Under the pieces are notes generated by a model. It was not told the DNA's origin. It made no database searches and saw only the letters and a list, made by a program, of their open reading frames with translations. Made by a program: the position numbers and the translations under genes. Shown in pieces: positions 17,481 through 25,291 of a DNA stretch of 52,196 nt. Each line of letters starts with the position of its first letter. Positions within the stretch are counted from its first letter, which is position 1. Source of the DNA: Betaproteobacteria bacterium (GTDB lineage Bacteria; Pseudomonadota; Gammaproteobacteria; Burkholderiales; SG8-41); assembly GCA_025363435.1 (NCBI GenBank), contig JANYDY010000105.1:1-52196 (forward strand), written 5' to 3'.

Positions 17481-17722
17481 TAGGTTTTGAATCTTTTTTT
17501 ACGGCCTCGGAATTACATGCGGAAAGTGGCGGATTTGTTTGTTGCTACAGGAAAAAATCTGCTCAAAAAATGAACAGAAATCGGCCGGAAAACGGCGTCA
17601 AATCGAGCTTTAGCAGGTCTTTGGATTTAATGCGCGCGGCGTCCGGCAGGCGCGAACGCGCCGCTGCGGTAACGCAGCAACAACGGCACCGGCTGTGACA
17701 AATTGCCGGAATCGGCGGTGTA

Positions 17723-18268
17723 TCAGTCGCCGGTAAGTTGCCGGAAGCGGGCCCAATCGAAGCAAGGACCCGGGTCGGTCTTGCGGCCCGGCGCAATGTC
17801 CGAGTGACCAACGACATCGGCAATCGCATAACGCGCGCACAAGGCCCGCGTCAACTCAGCCAGCGCGGCGTATTGCGCTGTTTCGAAGGCGCAATCGTCT
17901 GCGCCTTCGAGTTCGATGCCGATAGAAAAATCGTTGCAGCCGCTGCGCCCGCGCCAGCTTGATACGCCGGCATGCCAGGCACGTTGTTCGGTAGAAACAA
18001 ACTGAATTACCACGCCGTCGCGCCGGATCAGAAAATGCGCCGAGACCTTCAGCCCGGCAATCTCGCGGTAATAGGGATGCGTCGCGGCATCGAGCTTATT
18101 GGTGAAGAGGTCAACAATGCTGCTGCCGCCGAATTCTCCCGGCGGCAGGCTGATGTTGTGGATGACCAGCAATTCGACCGCGCTGCCTGCCGGCCGCGCA
18201 TCACAGTTAGGCGAATCAATTCTGCCCACTGCGGCGGCAAAGCCATCATTGTCGATTTCGAAGGGCAT
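17723..18268 (-). CDS. ampD: 1,6-anhydro-N-acetylmuramyl-L-alanine amidase AmpD
   Basis: 181-aa cytoplasmic zinc amidase that removes the stem peptide from anhydro-muropeptides during cell-wall recycling; its loss derepresses AmpC beta-lactamase in species with AmpR. Zinc ligands are H37 (VIHNIS), H155 (GHSDIAPGRKTDPG) and D165, with the catalytic Glu119 in IGIELEG, one residue or a few off from Citrobacter AmpD numbering. Length fits AmpD rather than the longer lipoprotein AmiD. It follows pilR by 34 bp in the same direction. Confidence 0.95.
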   Translation of the reverse strand: MPFEIDNDGFAAAVGRIDSPNCDARPAGSAVELLVIHNISLPPGEFGGSSIVDLFTNKLDAATHPYYREIAGLKVSAHFLIRRDGVVIQFVSTEQRAWHAGVSSWRGRSGCNDFSIGIELEGADDCAFETAQYAALAELTRALCARYAIADVVGHSDIAPGRKTDPGPCFDWARFRQLTGD

Positions 18269-18274
18269 GCTGAC

Positions 18275-18304
18275 AGGATTGAGGAATCAGGATTCCTCAA
18301 TCCT
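18275..18304. repeat. Perfect 14-bp inverted repeat between pilR and ampD
   Basis: AGGATTGAGGAATC / GATTCCTCAATCCT with a 2-base AG spacer. It overlaps the pilR stop codon. The AGGATTGAGGA half is shared with the longer palindrome at the end of obgE (27053-27115), so it looks like a dispersed palindromic element. It may act as an mRNA hairpin between the two genes; there is no T tract. Confidence 0.7.
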
Positions 18305-19643
18305 AATTAATCCCCAGCCTCTCCATGCGATAACGCAAGGCACGGAAGGTAATGCCGAGCAGCTTGGCCGCCGCCGTGCGATTGAAGCGCGTCTTCTCCA
18401 GCGCTTCAAGTATCGCCGCTTTCTCGACGCGGTCCAGATGTTCCTGCAACGGCAGCCCTGCCAGATCGGCAGCCAGCGGCGCATCGGACCGCGCCGACGG
18501 CGAGGCCAGTTGCAATTCGTCGCGGCCGATACTGTCACCCGCGCTCAGCGCGAGCGCGCGCTCGAGAATATTTTCGAGCTCGCGCACGTTGCCCGGGAAT
18601 GAATAGTTGCGCAGCGCATCAACCGCCTCGGGCAGCAAAGTGACGCCCTCACCGCCTGCGCTGCGGCGCAGAATTTCACCGGCGAGAATAGGGATGTCAT
18701 CGGGCATTTCACGCAGCGACGGCATGCGCAACTCAATCACATTGAGACGGTAATAAAGGTCCTGGCGGAATTTGCCGTCGCGCACGGCGTCGCCCAGATG
18801 GTGGTGCGTCGCGCTGATGATGCGCACGTCGACATTTTCCTCGGCGGTCGCACCAACCTTGCGCACCTTTTTTTCCTGAATGGCACGCAGCAGCTTCACC
18901 TGCATCTGAATCGGCAGGTCGGCCACTTCGTCGAGGAACAGGGTGCCGCCGCTGGCCGCCTGAAAAAAACCTTCCTTGTCCTGATCGGCGCCGGTGAAGG
19001 CACCCTTGCGGTAACCGAAAAACTCGCTCTCCATGAGATTTTCGGGAATGGCGCCGCAGTTGACCGGCACAAACGGCGCATCGCGCCGCGGCCCCATCAT
19101 GTGCATCAGACGCGCCGCCATTTCCTTGCCGCAGCCCGACTCACCGCCGATATGAACTGGCGCCTGGCTACGCGCCAGCCGGTCTATCATCTGGCGCGTC
19201 TGCTGCATCAACACCGAATCGCCAAGCAACACCGGCAGTGTGCCGGCCGGCTGCTCGCCGCCCTTGCGCGGCGTGTTCGGACGCGGCAATTTCAGCGCCG
19301 AGCGCACCAGCGCACGCAACTGGTTAAGAGATACCGGCTTGGCCAGATAATCGAAGGCGCCGGCTTTCAGCGCCGCCACTGCATTCTCGGTGCTGCCATG
19401 CGCGGTGATCACCGCCACCGGGGTGGCAGCATAGTTGGCAGTCACATGTTCAAGCAGTTTCAACCCGTCGCCGTCCGGCAATCGCATATCGGTCAGACAC
19501 AGTTCATAACTGCTTTTCTGCAGCAGCTGGACGGCCTCGAATTCATTGGCGGCGCAGTCGGTCTCGAGACCCATGCGCTGCAGGGTCATGCTGAGCAATT
19601 CGCGGATATCCGCTTCGTCGTCGACGATCAGAACCTTGCCCAT
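18303..19643 (-). CDS. pilR: Sigma-54-dependent response regulator (PilR)
   Basis: 446 aa, NtrC-type. Receiver domain with phospho-acceptor D52 in LCLTDMRLPDGDG and conserved K102 in LAKPVS. AAA+ domain with Walker A GESGCGKE (167-174; Cys where Thr or Ser is usual), sigma-54 contact GAFTGA (214-219) and the Walker B region GTLFLDEVADL. C-terminal Fis-type HTH in FNRTAAAKLLGITFRALRYR. Pairing with a PilS-like kinase and ampD is the usual betaproteobacterial arrangement, so it probably activates type IV pilin (pilA) transcription. It is separated from pilS by no bases. Confidence 0.9.
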   Translation of the reverse strand: MGKVLIVDDEADIRELLSMTLQRMGLETDCAANEFEAVQLLQKSSYELCLTDMRLPDGDGLKLLEHVTANYAATPVAVITAHGSTENAVAALKAGAFDYLAKPVSLNQLRALVRSALKLPRPNTPRKGGEQPAGTLPVLLGDSVLMQQTRQMIDRLARSQAPVHIGGESGCGKEMAARLMHMMGPRRDAPFVPVNCGAIPENLMESEFFGYRKGAFTGADQDKEGFFQAASGGTLFLDEVADLPIQMQVKLLRAIQEKKVRKVGATAEENVDVRIISATHHHLGDAVRDGKFRQDLYYRLNVIELRMPSLREMPDDIPILAGEILRRSAGGEGVTLLPEAVDALRNYSFPGNVRELENILERALALSAGDSIGRDELQLASPSARSDAPLAADLAGLPLQEHLDRVEKAAILEALEKTRFNRTAAAKLLGITFRALRYRMERLGIN

Positions 19644-21287
19644 CTAAGCTCCACGACACTGCAAGGTGAACTGCGCACCCAGCGGCGTCTCTATGTAATC
19701 GAGCGTCGCGTCATTCGCCGCACAGATTTCCCGCGCGATATAAAGGCCGAGCCCGGTGCCGCTGTTAACAGTCGTGAAAAACGGCTCGAACAACTGGTTA
19801 CGCACCGCCGGAGGTACTCCAGGCCCATCATCCACCACGTCCAATTTTACAATATCCCCGCCGCCTATCACGTCAACCGCAATGCGGATGCTGCCTTTTT
19901 CGCGCCGGCAATGGCGTACTGCGTTGCGGCACAGATTCCACATAATCTGGTTGAGATGGCTCTGATCAAAGGCAATCTTCGGGTCGGCCGCCAATTCGAG
20001 TGTCATCACATCGGCCGGCAGCTTCTCTATCTGGCAGAACTGCTCGACGAAGGTTTGCAGAAATTCACCTAGCGCGAAAACCTCGCGATGCGCGCGTTCG
20101 CCGCGATTGAGCTTCAACACATCATTGATCATGCGGTCGAGGCGCAGCGTGTTATCGCGGATAATCGTCAGCAATCGCTTGACCGTGCCATTGATGGCCG
20201 GCTCCTCCTGCAATAATTCGGTCGCGTGACTGATCGCCGACAGCGGATTGCGGATTTCGTGGGCAATATTCGCCGTCAACCTGCCCAGAGCTGCGAGCTT
20301 CATCTGCCGCGCCTGCGCTTCAATCCGCGTCAGATCCTCGAGAAATATAACCGCGCCGACATTGCGATTGAGGCCGACCGGCACAAATCGCGCGCTGACT
20401 TTTTCGCTCTGCACGATAGTGCTGGCCGGATTGAACCCCGCCACCGGATTGCGCCGCCACTCTTCAAGCCGCTGCGCCAGCGATGGCGCGTAGTCTTTAA
20501 GCAGCCGGTTGCGGCGTTGTCGCCGCAGCGGCCCCAGCATTTCTTCGACGCGCGCGTTGTACTGGCGGATCACGCCGTTTTCATCGACCACTAGCACGCC
20601 GTCATCCATGTCCTGAATCACCAGCTGGCTCACCTCCTCCATGCTGGCAAGATCGATTTCGCGCTGCGCCGCGAGCTGCTCGGTAGCGACCAGATATTTC
20701 GCCAGGGTATGCGCCACCCAGGCAGTCGCAAAATAGCCGATGCTGAGAAATCCGGCCTGCACATACTGGGTGATCTGCGCCGAGTGCATCAGCACCTGGG
20801 CGGTTTGTTCGATCAGTACCGCAATGCTGGCAAGTGAAGCGTAAAAAAGCGTCAGACGTCCGCGGCTGATCAAGCCTGCCGCCGCCAGCGCCGACAGCAG
20901 CAACAGCCCGAGGCCGCTTGAAATGCCGCCGCTGGCGTACATCAGCACGACGATGATGACGATATCGGCGCCGACCTCCAGCCCGAGCTGCCAGTGAAAG
21001 TGGCGGCGCGACGCAATCAGCACAAACCAGACGGCGCTCAACAAAACATAGCCGGCGCTGAAATACTGATAAAGCGCGCTGTTGGTGGAACCGAATGCCA
21101 GCCGGTCGCCGAATATCAGGCTGGCCGCCAGCAGAACGACGGCGACCACCGCGCGATAGGAATTGAAAAAGAACAGCGAGCGCCAGTAAGTATCGGTGGC
21201 GTCGCCAAACGCAGTCGCGCTGCGGCCTGCAGGTTTTGCCCCGGGTTGAGCCTCCTCGGTGCTGATTCTGGCGGGGAACGCAGTCAT
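19644..21287 (-). CDS. pilS: PilS-type membrane sensor histidine kinase
   Basis: 547 aa. About six membrane helices lie in the first 200 residues. A PAS-like segment (QDMDDGVLVVDENGVIRQYN, about 225-244) follows, then a HisKA domain with phospho-His343 in NIAHEIRNPLS, and a GHKL domain with N box QIMWNLCRNAVRHC, DDGPGVPP and GTGLGLYIARE. It phosphorylates PilR. Domain order and length are those of Pseudomonas/Neisseria PilS. The stop abuts the PilR start. Confidence 0.9.
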   Translation of the reverse strand: MTAFPARISTEEAQPGAKPAGRSATAFGDATDTYWRSLFFFNSYRAVVAVVLLAASLIFGDRLAFGSTNSALYQYFSAGYVLLSAVWFVLIASRRHFHWQLGLEVGADIVIIVVLMYASGGISSGLGLLLLSALAAAGLISRGRLTLFYASLASIAVLIEQTAQVLMHSAQITQYVQAGFLSIGYFATAWVAHTLAKYLVATEQLAAQREIDLASMEEVSQLVIQDMDDGVLVVDENGVIRQYNARVEEMLGPLRRQRRNRLLKDYAPSLAQRLEEWRRNPVAGFNPASTIVQSEKVSARFVPVGLNRNVGAVIFLEDLTRIEAQARQMKLAALGRLTANIAHEIRNPLSAISHATELLQEEPAINGTVKRLLTIIRDNTLRLDRMINDVLKLNRGERAHREVFALGEFLQTFVEQFCQIEKLPADVMTLELAADPKIAFDQSHLNQIMWNLCRNAVRHCRREKGSIRIAVDVIGGGDIVKLDVVDDGPGVPPAVRNQLFEPFFTTVNSGTGLGLYIAREICAANDATLDYIETPLGAQFTLQCRGA

Positions 21288-21291
21288 GGCA

Positions 21292-21507
21292 TCAGTCGCG
21301 CAATCGCGCGTGTTCTTCGCCGCAGAAAACTTTTTCTTCGCGCGTTATGCTTTCGCTGCGCGGCAGATGCACACCGCAGCGCGCGCAGCGCACCATATCC
21401 TCGGACACGGCGGCAGGCGGCGCGTCCTGGCGCAATGAGCGCAGATAACGCTTCACCAGCCACCAGGCGAACGCAAAAATCGCGATCAGCATAATCAATT
21501 TGGACAA
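21292..21507 (-). CDS. PP0621-family small membrane-anchored protein
   Basis: 71 aa. One N-terminal membrane helix (LIMLIAIFAFAWWLVKRYL) is followed by a small cytoplasmic zinc-ribbon-like part, MVRCARCGVHLPRSE ... VFCGEEH, with a CxxC and one further Cys plus His. The pattern is the PP0621 family, which commonly lies just upstream of pilS. Function unknown. ATG at 21507 is close to the typical MSKL start. Confidence 0.82.
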   Translation of the reverse strand: MSKLIMLIAIFAFAWWLVKRYLRSLRQDAPPAAVSEDMVRCARCGVHLPRSESITREEKVFCGEEHARLRD

Positions 21508-21674
21508 AGCACACTCCGCTTGGATACGGTTTTTTTACCCGCGCAACAGTGTGCGCCAGATAGCCCGCAGCGTCGAGGCGTGCGGGACGCGACAGCCGTG
21601 ACTTTTGCTTCACCGGGGAAACGGGATGGCGGCCGGCGCGGGCCGTGATATCGATCTGAAGCGGTTCGACCGGA

Positions 21675-21752
<78 letters not shown>

Positions 21753-21819
21753 ATTCAGGTCGATTGAAGTAAGCGTTCCGCTGACATGTCTTGCATACGC
21801 ACTGTGCCGCGGCGCTCAA

Positions 21820-22788
21820 TCAGAAGTTTCGCGTTACCGCAAAACTGGCTAATTGTAGCAAATAATCGCGCTGTTTAGAATTCGGCACCTTATCAAGCAC
21901 CGCCTTCGCCATATCCGACTCCGCCTCGGCCTGACGGCGCGTATAGGCCAGCGCACCGGTACGTTCAATGGCAGCCATGACTCGCGGCAAATCGTCGAGC
22001 CCGCCGTGCTCTATCGCGGCGCGAACAATCGCCCGCTCTTCCGTGTTGCCATGCTTGATGGCGTACAACAACGGCAGCGTCGGCTTGCCTTCGGCAAGGT
22101 CGTCACCGACATTCTTGCCGGTATCCTGATTGTCCCCCGAATAATCGAGCACGTCGTCAATCAGCTGGAATGCGGTGCCAAGATGCATGCCATAACGCGC
22201 CATTGCCTCTTCTTCTACGTCAGAAGCGCCCCCCAGAATGGCGCCCAGTCGCGTCGCCGCCTCGAACAGTTTGGCGGTCTTGTAGCGGATCACCTGCAGG
22301 TAACTCTGTTCGTCAATGTCGGGGTCGTGGCAGTTCATCAACTGCAGCACCTCGCCCTCGGCAATCACGTTGGTCGCCTCGGCCAGCACCTGCATGATGC
22401 GCATGCTGCCGACCTCGACCATCATCTGAAACGCCCGCGAATAAACAAAATCACCGACCAGCACGCTGGCGGCGTTGCCGAACAGCGCATTGGCAGTTGC
22501 CTGCCCGCGGCGCAGGTCGGAAGCATCAACCACGTCGTCGTGCAATAGGGTCGCTGTGTGGATGAATTCGACCACCGCAGCGAGCTGGTGGTGGTGGCCG
22601 TCCTGATAGCCGAAGGCGCCGGCGGACAGGATGACCAGCGCCGGCCGCAAACGCTTGCCGCCGCCGCTGATAATATGCTCGGCAACCGTGCGCACCAGGA
22701 CGACATCGGAATTGAGCCTACGCCGGATCACCGCATCGACGGCCAAAAGGTCGGCGGCCAGAAAATCGCCTAAAATGGGGATAGACAT
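21820..22788 (-). CDS. ispB: Octaprenyl (polyprenyl) diphosphate synthase
   Basis: 322-aa trans-prenyltransferase that builds the ubiquinone side chain from FPP and IPP. First Asp-rich motif LLHDDVVDASDLRRG (D84, D85, D88), second LIDDVLDYSGD (about 210), and GGGKRLRPAL near residue 42-51 for pyrophosphate binding. Length and position next to rplU agree with IspB. The IS element ends 86 bp upstream of its start, so the native promoter may be partly displaced. Confidence 0.95.
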   Translation of the reverse strand: MSIPILGDFLAADLLAVDAVIRRRLNSDVVLVRTVAEHIISGGGKRLRPALVILSAGAFGYQDGHHHQLAAVVEFIHTATLLHDDVVDASDLRRGQATANALFGNAASVLVGDFVYSRAFQMMVEVGSMRIMQVLAEATNVIAEGEVLQLMNCHDPDIDEQSYLQVIRYKTAKLFEAATRLGAILGGASDVEEEAMARYGMHLGTAFQLIDDVLDYSGDNQDTGKNVGDDLAEGKPTLPLLYAIKHGNTEERAIVRAAIEHGGLDDLPRVMAAIERTGALAYTRRQAEAESDMAKAVLDKVPNSKQRDYLLQLASFAVTRNF

Positions 22789-22866
22789 CGGTTATGACGG
22801 TCAAAACCGCCTAAAACAGGCCTGCGACGGTGTTTAGATGCGCTTTCAAACAGATTCGGAAGTCCT

Positions 22867-22874
22867 TTATTTTA
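22867..22874. repeat. Left flanking repeat of the IS (candidate target-site duplication)
   Basis: TTATTTTA immediately outside the left inverted repeat matches TCATTTTA at 25200-25207 outside the right one at 7 of 8 positions, as expected for an 8-bp duplication that has since mutated. Confidence 0.6.
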
Positions 22875-22889
22875 GGTCGTGTCTCAGTT
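22875..22889 (+). repeat. Left terminal inverted repeat
   Basis: GGTCGTGTCTCAGTT; 14 of 15 bases match the inverted right end. It starts with GG as do IS1-group ends. Confidence 0.75.
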
Positions 22890-22939
22890 TGAATGTAAGC
22901 GCTAATGCGGTTTATTTTTGCCGCGTCTAAAATGGACGC

Positions 22940-23077
22940 ATGACTATGCGACCGAAAAGACCGAGAGACGCTAACCAGCTCGCCGCCATGATCGTGGCTA
23001 TTTCCACCTCGGATAAGCTAGGCTTCCGCAGCCACAAACAGAAAAAACAGCGCCCTAAAAAAGCCGCTAAGAAATAG
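22940..23077 (+). CDS. Small basic ORF in the IS (MRPKRPRDANQLA-type N-terminus, shortened)
   Basis: 45 codons. The N-terminus MTMRPKRPRDANQLAAMIVA matches a widespread small bacterial protein family whose normal members continue for 30-50 residues with a GGLKGGKARA block. Here the sequence changes after about residue 22 into a Ser/Lys-rich tail ending KKAAKK, so it is shortened or remodelled. Its last 11 bases overlap the end of the convergent GHKL gene. No strong ribosome site is seen (TCTAAAATGGACGC lies before it). It could be a relic. Confidence 0.5.
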   Translation: MTMRPKRPRDANQLAAMIVAISTSDKLGFRSHKQKKQRPKKAAKK

Positions 23078-24134
23078 GTTTGGCCTGCACTACCGAGGCC
23101 GTTGTTTTTACCCGATCAATCATCCGCTTTACTTCCGAACTAGCATGTATTGCTTGGAGTTGAGTATTTGGGTGTTCAATGGAGAACACTCGAAATACCT
23201 CATCTGCAAATGCCTGCCCAATTGACGGAACTTTATCGAAATCAAACACTACTACCTTGAATAGTTCCACTCGCGCCAGTAGGCGCTTTGCTTGAGACCT
23301 TGAAATTAGATTGTCATCCCCATACTTTGCGAGCCTCACTGGAACGACTGTCTTGCTAAAAGTAAAGTCTTCATCCGTTGTGAATTGGTCAAATACCTTT
23401 TTTGTCGTTCTGGATGTATGGTTATGCAGCGTCATAAATACATGTGTGCCCCCAATTTCCCCTTCATGATCACTACGTATCCAATCTTCTTTTTCACCAT
23501 AATTGTGACTAAAATGAACGTCACCAGAAACAATTGAAAACCTATTAAACATACGTGAAGTAAAAAATATTCCCTCCCCGGAATGTTTAGTTGGGTCTGT
23601 AGTAAATTTTCCCTTCGCCAACTCAAGAACGGCGTGCCGCTCATCTAAGAGTTTCAATGCCGATTGAATTTTCTTAAAAATGCCGATTCCATTGTCGCTA
23701 ATCTGCATTTGTGTCTCAGCGGCGTTCTTCTTCATTCGAACTGAAATTCGGGTTCCGTCAGAGTGATCTATTGCATTGTTAAACATCTCTGTAAATCCGT
23801 GGTGCCATAGGTTGAGCACGTTGTCTGGTAATCTCCCTAGAGCCAAACGTATGTCGTTAGTCCATACAACATCTTCCGCGACCGATGGGATGCCCCCGAG
23901 CGGATAAATCTGTCGCCATTCCACCAATGGCGATAACTTATAAATACGACTTCTAGTTTTTCCAGTTTCCGCAAGAATTTTTTCATCCGTAAGCCGTTGC
24001 AAATGCTTATTAACGGCCTGCCTTGTAATTTTGAAGTGTTCCGCGGTTATTGCACTAATGTTATTGGGATATTTTTCAATATTTTCAATAATATAGCACC
24101 GTATATCCTCGCCCCTCTCTCGAACCCCGGTCAT
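23067..24134 (-). CDS. Passenger gene: winged-helix / GHKL ATPase / STAS-like (DUF4325) protein
   Basis: 355 aa, soluble. Residues about 5-68 are a winged helix with recognition segment ITRQAVNKHLQRL and wing GKTRSRIYKL. Residues about 95-240 are a GHKL ATPase: N box FTEMFNNAIDHSDG, Mg-binding ISDNGIGIF, G2 box KHSGEGIFF and closing GGTHVFMTL. Residues about 268-335 are the STAS-like DUF4325 domain (GDDNLISRSQAKRLL, VVVFDFDKVPSIGQAFADE). This resembles an anti-sigma kinase fused to its STAS antagonist and to a DNA-binding domain. ATG at 24134 follows GAGGGG; an in-frame TTG two codons upstream is less likely. The gene is AT-rich compared with its neighbours. It probably regulates its own divergent region; a stress or defence role is speculation. 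Confidence 0.8.
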   Translation of the reverse strand: MTGVRERGEDIRCYIIENIEKYPNNISAITAEHFKITRQAVNKHLQRLTDEKILAETGKTRSRIYKLSPLVEWRQIYPLGGIPSVAEDVVWTNDIRLALGRLPDNVLNLWHHGFTEMFNNAIDHSDGTRISVRMKKNAAETQMQISDNGIGIFKKIQSALKLLDERHAVLELAKGKFTTDPTKHSGEGIFFTSRMFNRFSIVSGDVHFSHNYGEKEDWIRSDHEGEIGGTHVFMTLHNHTSRTTKKVFDQFTTDEDFTFSKTVVPVRLAKYGDDNLISRSQAKRLLARVELFKVVVFDFDKVPSIGQAFADEVFRVFSIEHPNTQLQAIHASSEVKRMIDRVKTTASVVQAKPIS

Positions 24135-24229
24135 TGGCAACCACCCCTCTAATTTTTGTCAACCTTAAGCATTGACATTGACAACATTAATGGGTGGTAT
24201 TGTCAACCATACGGAATGGATTGTCAACC
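24134..24229. repeat. Five-copy iteron-like array TTGNCAAC, 21-22 bp period
   Basis: Copies start at 24134 (TTGGCAACC, over the passenger start codon), 24156 (TTGTCAACC), 24178 (TTGACAACA), 24200 (TTGTCAACC) and 24221 (TTGTCAACC). The intervals are 22, 22, 22 and 21 bp, i.e. two helical turns, so all sites face one side of the DNA. The core TTGWCAA is a palindrome. The array fills the control region between the passenger and transposase genes, and is a candidate operator for the winged-helix protein or a transposase binding region. Confidence 0.8.
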
Positions 24230-24247
24230 TTCCGATGGGGATTAGAA

Positions 24248-25078
24248 ATGAACCGCCTAAGCCTGCAAGGCCGCGCCAGAATCCTCGGCTGTTTAGTCGA
24301 GGGCAACAGCATGCGTGCCACTACTCGCATGTGTGGCGTCAGCATCAACACGGTTGCAAAGCTACTGAACGATCTTGGCACGGCCTGCGCGGTCTACCAG
24401 AACGAAACCCTGCGTAACCTGAAAATCAACCGCGTTCAGGTCGATGAAATCTGGTTGTTCTGCGGTTCAAAGCAAAAGAACGTATCCGATGAAAACTACG
24501 GCGTTCTCGGCCACGGCGACGTTTGGACATGGGTAGCCATTGATGCCGATACCAAGCTGGTTCCCTGCTGGATGGTCGGCAAGCGCGATACTGAATACGG
24601 CTACGCTTTCATCAAGGATTTGAAAGACCGCATACAGGGCCGCGCCCAACTGACCAGCGACGGCCTCAAGGTCTATGTGAAGGTCGTAGAGCCTATTTTC
24701 GGCGCTGATGTGGATTTCGGCCTGCTGCACAAGCTGTACGGGCCGGTGGGCGGGAACGCACAAGAACGCCGTTATAGCGGCGGTAACTGCTGTGGCGCGA
24801 TCAAGGGCGCAGTCTGTGGCGACCCTGACCCGAAGCACATCAGCACGTCATTCGTAGAGCGCCAGAACTTGACGATGCGTATGGGCATGCGCCGGTTTAC
24901 TCGCCTTACCAATGGATTCTCGAAAAAGCTGGCGGCGCACGAAAACGCGATAGCGATTCACTACATGTATTACAACTTCGGGCGCATCCACAAATCGCTG
25001 CGCGTAACCCCCGCGATGGAAGCAGGCGTTTGCGATCACGTCTGGACGCTGGAAGAGATAGCGAAACTGGCCGATTAG
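24248..25078 (+). CDS. IS1-family-like transposase (DDE)
   Basis: 276-aa single-ORF transposase. The N-terminal helix-turn-helix reads SMRATTRMCGVSINTVAKLL. The DDE triad is D66 (QVDEIW), D138 (LTSDGLKVY) and E204 (SFVERQN), with the downstream MRMGMRRFTRLTNGFSKK and YNFGRIHKSLR segments. This is the long single-frame IS1 branch (ISMhu11-like) and not the frameshifted InsAB type. ATG at 24248 follows GGGG at 24237-24240. The catalytic residues and full length suggest it is functional. Confidence 0.88.
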   Translation: MNRLSLQGRARILGCLVEGNSMRATTRMCGVSINTVAKLLNDLGTACAVYQNETLRNLKINRVQVDEIWLFCGSKQKNVSDENYGVLGHGDVWTWVAIDADTKLVPCWMVGKRDTEYGYAFIKDLKDRIQGRAQLTSDGLKVYVKVVEPIFGADVDFGLLHKLYGPVGGNAQERRYSGGNCCGAIKGAVCGDPDPKHISTSFVERQNLTMRMGMRRFTRLTNGFSKKLAAHENAIAIHYMYYNFGRIHKSLRVTPAMEAGVCDHVWTLEEIAKLAD

Positions 25079-25088
25079 CCCGAATTCA

Positions 25089-25124
25089 CACGGGCATTAT
25101 TCCGTCAAAATGCCCGTGCTTTAT
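25089..25124 (+). terminator. Terminator hairpin after the transposase gene
   Basis: CACGGGCATT (25089-25098) / AATGCCCGTG (25109-25118), 10-bp stem and 10-base loop, followed by CTTTATT. It lies 10 bases after the transposase stop and inside the element. Confidence 0.65.
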
Positions 25125-25184
25125 TGCCAGTTAGTAAATACTCACAAAACAGTCAAAAGCCGCCCTTAAAAATGTTACATATCT

Positions 25185-25199
25185 AACTGAGACACCACC
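25185..25199 (-). repeat. Right terminal inverted repeat
   Basis: AACTGAGACACCACC, inverted copy of the left end with one mismatch. Confidence 0.75.
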
Positions 25200-25207
25200 T
25201 CATTTTA
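25200..25207. repeat. Right flanking repeat of the IS
   Basis: TCATTTTA, 7/8 match to the left flank TTATTTTA. Confidence 0.6.
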
Positions 25208-25214
25208 CTCCGTT

Positions 25215-25243
25215 TTGACTCAAAATTCGCTCTTGGGTATAAT
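25215..25243 (+). promoter_or_regulatory. Sigma-70 promoter of rplU-rpmA
   Basis: TTGACT at 25215-25220 and a consensus TATAAT at 25238-25243 with 17-bp spacing, about 40 bases before the L21 start. The -35 begins only 16 bp from the IS end, so the core promoter is intact but any upstream element was separated. Confidence 0.85.
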
Positions 25244-25291
25244 GCGCGGCTTCCCGATCCGGCGGTTCGTCCGGAAATTGAGGTTAAAACC

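Larger units (their letters stand above)
17340..17722. other. 383-bp intergenic region: nrdA leader and promoter
   Basis: No gene is seen here. The right half of the nrdA control region (NrdR boxes and promoter, 17415-17480) is in it. From 17481 to the ampD stop at 17723 the sequence is AT-richer, with short A/T tracts and a weak GCCG/CGGC hairpin near 17583, but no clear terminator for ampD. Confidence 0.6.
22875..25199. mobile_element. IS1-family-like element (2325 bp) carrying a GHKL/STAS-like passenger gene
   Basis: The element is bounded by near-perfect 15-bp terminal inverted repeats and an 8-bp flanking repeat with one mismatch. It contains, left to right, a 45-codon Lys-rich ORF (+), an HTH-GHKL-DUF4325 gene (-), a divergent control region with five repeats, an IS1-like DDE transposase (+) and a terminator. 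It splits the ispB/rplU intergenic region. The transposase looks intact (D66, D138, E204), so the element may be mobile. At 2.3 kb it is far longer than a simple IS1 (about 0.8 kb) because of its cargo, whose base composition is AT-richer than the host. Confidence 0.8.

Noticed and set aside
17583-17600. Terminator for ampD
   Set aside because: The stem is only 4 bp and over 100 bp from the stop, so it is not convincing.
23067-24134. Toxin-antitoxin or known phage-defence gene
   Set aside because: No toxin partner or nuclease is adjacent and the domains alone do not establish defence; kept as a regulator of unknown role.
24134-24229. CRISPR-like array
   Set aside because: Repeat units are only about 8-9 bp with 13-14 bp spacers and no cas genes; the phasing fits protein-binding sites instead.
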